Of a stretch of 64,000 nt of DNA, positions 9,303-16,201 are shown piece by piece. Both the position numbers and the translations under genes were made by a program. Each line of letters starts with the position of its first letter. The stretch's first letter is position 1. The stretch lies in contig NZ_JBHSGP010000014.1 in assembly GCF_042654525.1 (NCBI RefSeq), forward strand, positions 558,001-622,000. Reading direction: 5' to 3'. The stretch comes from Geojedonia litorea (GTDB taxonomy: Bacteria; Bacteroidota; Bacteroidia; Flavobacteriales; Flavobacteriaceae). Below the pieces are notes generated by a model that was given only the letters and a program-made list of their open reading frames with translations, searched no databases and was not told where the DNA came from.

Positions 9303-9845
9303 ATGTTTACAGTTCCTGTTGAAAATGATCTCATAAAACATTGTGAGGCATTGATTGAATCGTATAATTTTGGACAACGCCACACGGCAAACGGTACCAA
9401 AGAGCAACAGTTAACTGGCGTGATTGGTCAATCAGTAATTTCAACTCTTTTTGGTCTTGGTTATGTAAATGGCGCTACTGGTTGTGATAAGGGTATTGAT
9501 ATAATTTATAAAAACAAGGCCATAGACGTTAAAACAATGGGTAGAACTACCGATGTGAAACGTAGTTATACGAACAACTTCCTTAAATTACAAGATCATT
9601 TTAAAACTGATATCTACATTTTTTGCAGCTATCATAAAATCAAAAATGAATTGACAGTTTGTGGATGGATTTCAAAACCCGAATTTATCTTAAAACGCCG
9701 ATATTATCCCAAAGGAAGCACCAGAACTCGGTCTGACCAAAGTACATTTGTAACCTTTGCTGACCTTTACGAAATTGATATTCGAGACCTTGTTCCTGTG
9801 AAGAATTTTGAAGACTTAAAGCAACAATTGTCTCAAAAGATTTAG
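9303..9845 (+). CDS. Uncharacterised protein with PD-(D/E)XK-nuclease-like core
   Basis: A 180-residue protein of no named family that I can recognise. Residues about 38-80 show a helix GVIGQSVISTLFG, then CDKGIDIIYKNKAIDVKT, a D-x(n)-D-x-K pattern on two predicted strands that matches the catalytic core of restriction-endonuclease-like nucleases. A conserved-looking basic segment with YPKGSTRTRSDQSTFV follows near 135-155. There is no signal peptide or membrane segment, so it is cytoplasmic. It follows the AddB-like nuclease by 74 bases and ends at a bidirectional terminator. A DNA-cleaving role is inference only. It could equally be a Holliday-junction or repair-related protein, or a catalytically dead member of the fold. 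Confidence 0.7.
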   Translation: MFTVPVENDLIKHCEALIESYNFGQRHTANGTKEQQLTGVIGQSVISTLFGLGYVNGATGCDKGIDIIYKNKAIDVKTMGRTTDVKRSYTNNFLKLQDHFKTDIYIFCSYHKIKNELTVCGWISKPEFILKRRYYPKGSTRTRSDQSTFVTFADLYEIDIRDLVPVKNFEDLKQQLSQKI

Positions 9846-9851
9846 CCAATA

Positions 9852-9879
9852 AAAAAAGCAACGTGAAAACGTTGCTTTT
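9852..9879 (+). terminator. Bidirectional hairpin terminator
   Basis: Stem aagcaacg (9856-9863) and cgttgctt (9870-9877), loop tgaaaa, with A and T runs on both sides. It can end the plus-strand gene before it. It also nearly copies the terminator of the tRNA gene at 9945-9971. Confidence 0.75.
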
Positions 9880-9882
9880 AAG

Positions 9883-9899
9883 TGGAGAAGATCGGGCTC
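9883..9899 (-). repeat. Duplicate of the tRNA-Ala 3' end
   Basis: The 17 bases tggagaagatcgggctc are identical to 9975-9991, the last 17 bases of tRNA-Ala read from the T-loop. The adjoining hairpin is duplicated too. This is a remnant of a tandem tRNA gene or of an attachment-site duplication. Confidence 0.8.
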
Positions 9900-9925
9900 C
9901 CTTCGACTACGCTCAGGATAAACTT
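9900..9925. repeat. Short dispersed-type intergenic repeat
   Basis: On the minus strand the stretch reads tatcctgagcgtagtcgaag. This resembles a short sequence that I recall as widely dispersed between genes in Bacteroidota. It joins directly to the truncated tRNA copy. Only one copy is in this window. Confidence 0.45.
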
Positions 9926-9944
9926 TTCGCCCTTTTCAAAAAAC

Positions 9945-9971
9945 AAAAAGCAACGCTTTCGCATTGCTTTT
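9945..9971 (-). terminator. Intrinsic terminator of tRNA-Ala
   Basis: Stem aaaagcaa (9946-9953) and ttgctttt (9964-9971) with an inner GC pair block, directly after the tRNA 3' end on the minus strand and followed by T residues in that direction. Confidence 0.75.
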
Positions 9972-9974
9972 GAG

Positions 9975-10048
9975 TGGAGAAGATCGGGCTCGAACCGACG
10001 ACCTTTTGGCTGCCAGCCAAACGCTCTAGCCAACTGAGCTACATCCCC
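9975..10048 (-). tRNA. tRNA-Ala (anticodon GGC)
   Basis: The minus strand folds into a cloverleaf: acceptor GGGGATG/CTTCTCC, D-arm GCTC...GAGC, anticodon stem TTTGG/CCAAA with loop CTGGCAG, and T-arm GTCGG TTCGAGC CCGAT. The anticodon is GGC, which reads GCC. The G3-U70 wobble pair that defines alanine tRNA is present, supporting the assignment. The sixth acceptor pair is a T-T mismatch. CCA is not encoded, since CTC follows the discriminator A, so it is added after transcription. Confidence 0.95.
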
Positions 10049-10054
10049 AATATT

Positions 10055-10852
10055 TTATTTAAGTTCACTCAATACCAAAACAGGTAATTTAGAGCTATTA
10101 AAATCTTTTTTAAGAATGGTGTTCTTTTCCCAAAGTTTGGTAAAGAAACCTCTCTTGCGTCTGACCACACACAATAGGTCAGGATTGTTTTCTTTGTAAT
10201 GCTCCAAAACACCTTGAAAGGTAGTTGCACTTTCAGCAAAAATAGTGTTTTTTATCAATTGAGAAAGTTCTTCATTAACATTAAAATCACCTTCCTTATA
10301 AAACGGTGTTTTCACCAATAATAAATTTACGGCTGCATTAAAATGAGACTTAATATCCTTTAATGGATTAAGCACATTATCCTTCTTAATAATGGCCGAT
10401 TTTAAGGCTACCAAAATTCCTTTAATTGGTCTATAGGCATACCCTTCAGGTACTATTAGGGCAGGAATATTGGTTTGCTTTACAATCTTACCAGAAGTTT
10501 TACCCAAATACACTTCGTCTCTTATAGAATTTGTTCTAGGTTCTAATACAATTAAATCTATATCTAGGCTTCGACAAACGAGCTCTATCGTATCAACCAA
10601 TTTCCCTTTAAAAGTTTTCACAACAACATCAACACCAGTAGTGTCTACCTTCTCAACATGTGATTTTAAAAAGGCCAAACTCTCACGTTCTAAAATATGA
10701 TCTACTTTAACCATGGTTCCTGCCTTGGTATACACATTATAGATTTGTACAACATATAATCTAGCGCCAAAACTCCTTGCAAAGTCAACAGCGTATTGCA
10801 AGTGACTTTCGGCATTTTTTGAAGACCCTACAGGAACTAATATATTCTTCAT
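10055..10852 (-). CDS. Universal stress protein, tandem UspA domains
   Basis: A 265-residue cytoplasmic protein with two Usp folds. The first (about 1-142) starts MKNILVPVGSSKNAESHLQYAVDFA and ends with GKTSGKIVKQTNIPALIVP, which keeps part of the G-x2-G ATP-binding pattern. The second (about 143-265) starts KGILVALKS and is more divergent. Tandem Usp proteins of 260-280 residues are common in Bacteroidota and are usually tied to stress or low-oxygen survival, but the exact role is not predictable. It is divergent from the GNAT gene with 45 bases between them and lies 6 bases upstream of the tRNA. Confidence 0.88.
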   Translation of the reverse strand: MKNILVPVGSSKNAESHLQYAVDFARSFGARLYVVQIYNVYTKAGTMVKVDHILERESLAFLKSHVEKVDTTGVDVVVKTFKGKLVDTIELVCRSLDIDLIVLEPRTNSIRDEVYLGKTSGKIVKQTNIPALIVPEGYAYRPIKGILVALKSAIIKKDNVLNPLKDIKSHFNAAVNLLLVKTPFYKEGDFNVNEELSQLIKNTIFAESATTFQGVLEHYKENNPDLLCVVRRKRGFFTKLWEKNTILKKDFNSSKLPVLVLSELK

Positions 10853-10897
10853 GTTTAATATTTTAAACTAAATTTACGGCAAAAATAAGGATTATTA

Positions 10898-11398
10898 ATG
10901 ATACGTAAAGCAACAATTATAGACGTAGCTGCTGTTTTAGAGATTACAAGGGCCTGCGCAAGGCATATGATTAATCAAAATATATTCCAATGGAATGAAC
11001 ACTACCCAAATGCCGCAGCCTTTGAAACCGATATTAAACGTGGCGAATTATTTGTTCTTGAGGAAAAATCCAAAGTAGTTGCTTGTATAGTAGTTTCAAC
11101 CTATATGGATGATATTTATAAACCAGTTGCTTGGTTAACTCCTAATAAAAATAATCTTTATATACATCGATTGGCGGTTCATCCTGACGTTCAAGGTCGA
11201 GGCTACGCACAACAATTAATTAGTTTTTCTGAAGAATTTGGACGAAAAAACAAGTTTGTTTCAATTCGTTTAGATACTTTTTCTAAAAACCCAAGAAATC
11301 AAAAATTTTATGAATGTAGAGGCTATCAACGTTTGGAAGACATCTATTTCCCAAAACAAAGTGAACATCCTTTTTACTGCTACGAACTCGTATTGTGA
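10898..11398 (+). CDS. GNAT-family N-acetyltransferase
   Basis: A 166-residue single-domain acetyltransferase of the GNAT fold. The acetyl-CoA-binding motif A is visible as LAVHPDVQGRGYAQQLI at about residues 92-108 (Q/R-x-x-G-x-G/A), followed by NPRNQKFYECRGYQRL near 131-146, the usual motif B region. The substrate is not predictable. The stop codon overlaps the GTG start of the MATE exporter (gTGA), so the two genes are translationally coupled. Confidence 0.88.
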   Translation: MIRKATIIDVAAVLEITRACARHMINQNIFQWNEHYPNAAAFETDIKRGELFVLEEKSKVVACIVVSTYMDDIYKPVAWLTPNKNNLYIHRLAVHPDVQGRGYAQQLISFSEEFGRKNKFVSIRLDTFSKNPRNQKFYECRGYQRLEDIYFPKQSEHPFYCYELVL

Positions 11399-12729
11399 AT
11401 CCAAGTCTAAGCTTTAAACATATTAATAAACTTGCCATCCCAGCATTAATTTCTGGGGTATCAGAGCCTATTTTGTCTTTAACCGATGCTGCAATTGTTG
11501 GAAATGTTGAATTGAATCCAACTGAGTCTTTAGCTGCTGTGGGGATTGTAACCACATTTTTATCGATGCTCATCTGGATTCTAGGTCAAACCCGCAGTGC
11601 AATTTCTTCCATCGTTTCACAATATCTAGGGGCAAATAAACTTGAAGAAGTTAAAAATTTACCTGCTCAAGCTATTTTTTTGATTACTTCTTTAAGCTTG
11701 CTAATAATTTTGGCAACCTACCCTTTTGCTGAATCCATTTTTAAACTTTACAACGCATCAGAACTCATACTTGATTACAGCGTTGATTACTACAAAATAC
11801 GGGTGTTTGGCTTTCCATTTACCTTATTTACTATCGCAATTTTTGGAACATTTAGAGGTTTGCAAAACACTTATTACCCGATGATTATTGCTATTGTTGG
11901 GGCGCTTTCAAATATTGTTTTGGATGTAGTTCTGGTTTATGGAATAGAGAATTACATCCCAGCAATGCATATCCAGGGCGCGGCTTATGCGAGTGTTATT
12001 GCACAATTTTTAATGGCCATTTTATCTGCCTATTATCTTTTAAGTAAAACCGACATCTCTTTAAAATTTCAGCTTCCATTTAATAAAGAAATTGGCAAAT
12101 TCACGGTAATGATTCTTAACTTATTTGTACGAACATTAGCTCTAAATATTACACTGTACTTTGCTACTAGTTATGCTACTAGTTATGGGGCAGCCTATAT
12201 AGCTGCTTATACTATTGGAATCAACCTTTGGTTTTTTGGAGCTTTTTTTATCGACGGCTATGCCAGTGCTGGGAATATTTTGTCCGGAAAATTGTTTGGA
12301 GCAAAAGACTACAAATCATTAATTGAATTAAGCAATAAGCTAATCACTTACGGCATTGTAATAGGTTTCTGTTTAGGGCTATTAGGTGGCTTAATTTATT
12401 ACCCTCTCGGAAGGTTGTTTTCTCAAGATGAGGAAGTCTTAAACCAATTCTACAAGGTGTTTTGGGTGATTTTGGCCATGCAACCATTGTGCGCTTTAGC
12501 CTTTATTTTTGATGGTGTTTTTAAAGGATTAGGAAAAATGAAAACCTTAAGAAATCTTCTTCTAGTTTCTACATTTCTAGTTTTCATACCTTTGCTTTTA
12601 TGGCTAGATCACTTAAATTATAAATTATATGCCATTTTTATTGCATTAACCTTTTGGATAATCGCTAGAGGCTTCCCCTTAATTATAATTTTCAGAAAAA
12701 AATTCATTCCTCTTTCTCAAAAAGAGTAA
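11395..12729 (+). CDS. MATE-family efflux transporter
   Basis: A 444-residue protein with about 12 hydrophobic segments and the two-fold MATE layout. The N-terminal half opens with HINKLAIPALISGVSEPILSL, and the second half opens near residue 240 with MILNLFVRTLALNITLYFATS. Members of the DinF/NorM superfamily export drugs or cationic metabolites using a sodium or proton gradient. It starts at GTG, overlapping the GNAT stop by four bases. There is no cue to the substrate, although coupling to an acetyltransferase hints at detoxification of a shared compound (inference). Confidence 0.9.
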   Translation: MNPSLSFKHINKLAIPALISGVSEPILSLTDAAIVGNVELNPTESLAAVGIVTTFLSMLIWILGQTRSAISSIVSQYLGANKLEEVKNLPAQAIFLITSLSLLIILATYPFAESIFKLYNASELILDYSVDYYKIRVFGFPFTLFTIAIFGTFRGLQNTYYPMIIAIVGALSNIVLDVVLVYGIENYIPAMHIQGAAYASVIAQFLMAILSAYYLLSKTDISLKFQLPFNKEIGKFTVMILNLFVRTLALNITLYFATSYATSYGAAYIAAYTIGINLWFFGAFFIDGYASAGNILSGKLFGAKDYKSLIELSNKLITYGIVIGFCLGLLGGLIYYPLGRLFSQDEEVLNQFYKVFWVILAMQPLCALAFIFDGVFKGLGKMKTLRNLLLVSTFLVFIPLLLWLDHLNYKLYAIFIALTFWIIARGFPLIIIFRKKFIPLSQKE

Positions 12730-12755
12730 CTTTATAGTACTAAAATTCAATAATT

Positions 12756-12830
12756 ATGAATAGGCTGTTTCTAATTTTAGCGATAGTATTAATAATCATC
12801 TACTTTTATAATAAGTATAAAAAGCGTTAA
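12756..12830 (+). CDS. Candidate 24-residue single-membrane-span peptide
   Basis: An ATG at 12756 opens a 24-codon frame encoding a short peptide with a hydrophobic core (residues 3-17, rich in Leu, Ile and Val) and a strongly basic end (NKYKKR). It sits 26 bases after the MATE gene and ends one base before the convergent oxygenase gene. The composition fits a bacterial small membrane peptide, but AT-rich spacer can produce such frames by chance. No homology can be tested here. Confidence 0.4.
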   Translation: MNRLFLILAIVLIIIYFYNKYKKR

Positions 12831-12831
12831 A

Positions 12832-13473
12832 TTATCTGGTTTTTAGCCAACCTGTAATACTTAAGCGTTCAGTATTTACTGGCTTAACTTCGTGTTCAAT
12901 AATTTGGCTTTCAAAAATCACCACACGACCAGGAAATGGATAGATTACTTTTTCTTCGTATTGGCCATTAGTATTCAAATAAAGTACCAATTCTCCGCCA
13001 TTCTCAACTTGCCAATCTTCATCATTTAAATAACAGACGAACGAAAGTTTACGTCTATCATCATTTTGAAACGTGTCAATATGCCGCTTATAAAATGTCC
13101 CTGTCGGGTAAACCGCATAATGAAATTCTTTATGCATTATTCCTAAAAAACAGGTTTTGTTAAGGTAGTCGACCAAATTGTTAATCTTGCTGAAAAACAG
13201 CATTTCAGAAGAATTTGCCTTGTTTTCGTCAATCCACAAAATCACATCGCCTCTAATAGATTTAACAATAGTTTCGTTGAGATGATTGCCAATAGCGGCT
13301 TTTTTGAAGCGATCTTCTTCATGTTTGTCGAGCAATGATTGTCTTAAAACAGCAACTTCATCTAATAAAAAGAAATCTTCAACCACGCTATACTGCTTAG
13401 CCAAAATATCCTCTATAATCCTCTCATACAAAGGATTTTCAACGAAAGATAAAGATTCAAAAAGTTGATTCAT
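12832..13473 (-). CDS. 2-oxoglutarate/Fe(II)-dependent oxygenase (prolyl 4-hydroxylase-like)
   Basis: A 213-residue protein ending in the double-stranded beta-helix of the 2OG-Fe(II) oxygenases. The iron ligands are His131 and Asp133 (KRHIDTF) and His194 (EHEV), and Arg203 (ERLSITGW) is placed to bind 2-oxoglutarate. The spacing and the YPTGTFYKRHID and LSFVCYLN segments match the P4Hc/SM-20-like group, whose members hydroxylate proline or other residues. The target is unknown. It is divergent from queD and convergent with the MATE gene and its small downstream frame. Confidence 0.87.
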   Translation of the reverse strand: MNQLFESLSFVENPLYERIIEDILAKQYSVVEDFFLLDEVAVLRQSLLDKHEEDRFKKAAIGNHLNETIVKSIRGDVILWIDENKANSSEMLFFSKINNLVDYLNKTCFLGIMHKEFHYAVYPTGTFYKRHIDTFQNDDRRKLSFVCYLNDEDWQVENGGELVLYLNTNGQYEEKVIYPFPGRVVIFESQIIEHEVKPVNTERLSITGWLKTR

Positions 13474-13532
13474 TTACTTAAAAATTGATGCTCAATTTCA
13501 ACAAAAGCGAGCAAAAGTAATCTAAAAACCAA

Positions 13533-13558
13533 TTGCTTTTACAAATTCAATATCTTTG
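13533..13558 (+). promoter_or_regulatory. Possible promoter of queD-lpxH
   Basis: TATCTTTG at 13551-13558 matches the Bacteroidota -7 box TANNTTTG and lies 18 bases upstream of the ATG. A TTG at 13533-13535 could serve as the -33 element, but the 15-base spacer is short. Confidence 0.4.
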
Positions 13559-13576
13559 CGAAGAAATTTATAGGTA

Positions 13577-14029
13577 ATGAGTACGATTAGAATTACAAAA
13601 CAATTCTCTTTTGAGACTGGACATGCGCTTTATGGCTACGATGGTAAATGTAAAAATGTACATGGGCATAGTTATAAACTTTCGGTCACCGTCATTGGTA
13701 AACCTATAGAGGATACTTCCAATGTTAAATTTGGCATGGTCATAGACTTTAGTGATCTTAAAAAAATAGTGAAAAGTGAAATTGTTGATGTTTTTGATCA
13801 CGCAACAGTATTTAACAAAAACACACCTCATGTTGAACTTGCCAAGGAATTAGAAACCAGAGGTCATAATGTGCTTTTGGTTAATTATCAACCCACTAGT
13901 GAAATGATGGTTATTGATTTTGCTCGAAAAATTAAAAAACATTTACCCGAAAACATACAATTGCATTCTCTAAAATTACAAGAAACTGAAACTAGTTTTG
14001 CCGAATGGTACGCCAGCGATAATGAATAA
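13577..14029 (+). CDS. queD: 6-carboxytetrahydropterin synthase / PTPS family (QueD)
   Basis: A 150-residue member of the 6-pyruvoyl-tetrahydropterin synthase family. QueD makes 6-carboxy-5,6,7,8-tetrahydropterin from dihydroneopterin triphosphate on the way to queuosine. Zinc ligands are His16 (ETGHAL) and His29 and His31 (VHGH), and the catalytic Cys25 sits in the C-x3-HGH arrangement typical of QueD. The DHA segment near residue 74 and TETSFAEW near the C-terminus complete the active site. A true eukaryote-type PTPS role cannot be excluded by sequence alone. The 3' end overlaps lpxH by eight bases. Confidence 0.88.
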   Translation: MSTIRITKQFSFETGHALYGYDGKCKNVHGHSYKLSVTVIGKPIEDTSNVKFGMVIDFSDLKKIVKSEIVDVFDHATVFNKNTPHVELAKELETRGHNVLLVNYQPTSEMMVIDFARKIKKHLPENIQLHSLKLQETETSFAEWYASDNE

Positions 14030-14795
14030 TACTCACCAAATAAACTTCCAAAAAGGAAAAAAAATCTATTTTGCTTCAGACAATCATTTAGGTGCTCCGT
14101 CAAGTGAAGCATCATTGCCTAGGGAGAAAAAATTTGTGGCTTGGTTGGATCACATTAAGCAGGATGCGGCTGCCATTTTTCTTTTAGGTGACCTATTTGA
14201 TTTTTGGATGGAATACAGGAAAGTGATTCCAAAAGGGTTTACTCGAACATTGGGCAAATTGGCTGAAATTAGTGATTCTGGTATTCCTATTTTTTATTTT
14301 GTAGGTAATCATGACCTTTGGATGAATGGTTATTTTGAAGAAGAACTCAATATCCCAGTTTATCATAAACCTCAAGAATTTACCTTCAATAACACTCGTT
14401 TTTTTATTGGCCATGGTGACGGCCTTGGTCCTGGAGACAAAGGCTACAAACGCATGAAAAAAGTGTTTACCAATCCTGTTTGTAAGTGGTTGTTCAAACG
14501 CTTGATTCATCCTGATTTTGGAATGCGATTAGGTCACTACCTTTCGGTTAAAAACAAAATGATTTCTGGTGATGATGATGCTAAATTTCTAGGAGAAGAA
14601 AATGAGTGGCTTGTTCAATATTCTAAACGAAAACTCGAAGAAAAACACCACGATTATTTTGTGTTTGGACATCGCCATCTCCCATTAGATATCGATTTAG
14701 GTAACAACGCTAGATATATCAATTTAGGTGATTGGATAAGTCATTATACCTATGGCGTTTTTGATGGTGATAATTTTGAGCTGAAGGAATATTAG
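14022..14795 (+). CDS. lpxH: UDP-2,3-diacylglucosamine diphosphatase (LpxH type)
   Basis: A 257-residue calcineurin-like metallophosphoesterase that would cut UDP-2,3-diacylglucosamine to lipid X in lipid A synthesis. Metal-binding motifs: DNH (Asp20, His22), GDLFDFW (Asp57), GNHD (Asn96, His97), GHGDG (His131) and GHRH (His217, His219). The order and the FDFWMEY segment match the LpxH family. A TTG at 13998 would add eight residues, but the ATG at 14022, inside the end of queD, is a better start. The overlap suggests coupled translation with queD. Confidence 0.9.
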   Translation: MNNTHQINFQKGKKIYFASDNHLGAPSSEASLPREKKFVAWLDHIKQDAAAIFLLGDLFDFWMEYRKVIPKGFTRTLGKLAEISDSGIPIFYFVGNHDLWMNGYFEEELNIPVYHKPQEFTFNNTRFFIGHGDGLGPGDKGYKRMKKVFTNPVCKWLFKRLIHPDFGMRLGHYLSVKNKMISGDDDAKFLGEENEWLVQYSKRKLEEKHHDYFVFGHRHLPLDIDLGNNARYINLGDWISHYTYGVFDGDNFELKEY

Positions 14796-14928
14796 TAAAA
14801 AGACCCATTTTTAATATTTCTTGGGATAATTTTGATTGCAATTATCCTATTTGAAAAGAAATTAAGCTCTGATTTGTGTAATTTAAAAGGAAGACCAATT
14901 TAATGGAATAACATTCAAACTAATGCTA

Positions 14929-16197
14929 TTAATCTTCTTTTTCATGCTCATCAATATCTTTAGTCAAGTCTAGTTCTCTTAATGGTTTGTTTTTAGAACC
15001 CATTATAGCCACAACCACCAACGTCACAGTGCCTCCTAACATAACTGCTAAAGGCGCACCAAACAATCTCGCTGCTATACCACTTTCTAGTGCACCAAGT
15101 TCGTTAGACGATCCAACAAACATAGAATTAACAGCTCCTACGCGGCCTCTCATGTTGTCAGGTGTTTTCAGTTGCAGAATAGTTTGACGAACCACCATAG
15201 AAATACCATCAAAAACACCTGAAAAGAACAAGGCTAAAACACTTAACCACATGAGTTTTGAGGCACCAAAAATTATCATGCAAACGCCAAACCCAAAAAC
15301 CGAAGTAAGCAATTTTTTTCCTGTATTCTTAGTAATAGGAATATATGTTGTAGCCAACATGGTAATGATGCTTCCTGAAGAAAGTGCAGCATTCAGTATT
15401 CCAAATCCTTTAGGTCCAGCATCTAAAATATCTTTTGCAAATACCGCAAAAATGGCAACAGCACCACCAAATAATACGGCAATCATATCTAAAGTTAGTG
15501 CTCCTAAAATGACTTTGTCGTTAAACACAAATTGTATTCCTGCTTTTAAACTGTCTTTTACCGACTCATGCGTTTCTTTGTTTAAAATTGGCTTCATTTT
15601 TATTTGAAAAACCAAAAACAAGGCTAACAGTACCAATAAAAATATGATGCCCAATGTAATATGAACACCTATCCAAGCAATTAAAAAACCTCCCAATAAC
15701 GCACCAAAAACACTAGCACCTTTCCATGTACTACTACTCCATGTTGCAGCGTTTGGATACACTCTTTTAGGAACCAATAAGGCAATAAGCGAAAAAATAG
15801 TTGGTCCAAAAAAGGATCTTAATACACCCCCAAAAAACACCAAGCTGTAAATACTAAATAAAATAGTTTTGGTATCCCATGACGATTCAATGGTTTCTGA
15901 TGTTAACCAAAACAAGCCAAAACTTATTAATGAAAACAATGCGATACAGAGCATAAACAAGTTTCGCTTTTCTTTTTTATCAACAATATGGCCCGCAAAT
16001 GGGGCCAATAAGAACGCTGGTAAAAATTCACAAAGACCAATAATGCCAAGCGACAAAGGGTCACTAGTTAAAGCATATACTTGCCATTCTATAACAACAA
16101 ATTGCATGGACCAAGCCAATACCAAAGCAAAACGTAATACTAAAAAAATGTTGAATTCTTTTATTCGAAGCGCAGCATAGGGGTCTTTTTTTGCCAT
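14929..16197 (-). CDS. Major facilitator superfamily transporter
   Basis: A 422-residue integral membrane protein with about 12 hydrophobic segments. The MFS loop 2-3 motif appears as GHIVDKKEKRNLF near residue 70, and the later LKTPDNMRGRVGAVNSMFVG near 345-365 is typical of the enterobactin-exporter-like (EntS, MFS_3) group with an internal repeat of the loop motif. The cargo is not predictable. The C-terminus is charged (KDIDEHEKED). It begins four bases after the recJ stop, so it is probably cotranscribed with recJ. Confidence 0.87.
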   Translation of the reverse strand: MAKKDPYAALRIKEFNIFLVLRFALVLAWSMQFVVIEWQVYALTSDPLSLGIIGLCEFLPAFLLAPFAGHIVDKKEKRNLFMLCIALFSLISFGLFWLTSETIESSWDTKTILFSIYSLVFFGGVLRSFFGPTIFSLIALLVPKRVYPNAATWSSSTWKGASVFGALLGGFLIAWIGVHITLGIIFLLVLLALFLVFQIKMKPILNKETHESVKDSLKAGIQFVFNDKVILGALTLDMIAVLFGGAVAIFAVFAKDILDAGPKGFGILNAALSSGSIITMLATTYIPITKNTGKKLLTSVFGFGVCMIIFGASKLMWLSVLALFFSGVFDGISMVVRQTILQLKTPDNMRGRVGAVNSMFVGSSNELGALESGIAARLFGAPLAVMLGGTVTLVVVAIMGSKNKPLRELDLTKDIDEHEKED

Positions 16198-16201
16198 GTG
16201 A

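Noticed and set aside
9303..9845. Restriction-modification system
   Set aside because: Only a nuclease-like core is seen; there is no methyltransferase or specificity subunit nearby.
14799..14900. 34-codon open stretch after lpxH encoding a membrane-like peptide
   Set aside because: It looks like a short membrane peptide, but it has no ATG or GTG and directly follows two stop codons. It may be a decayed gene.
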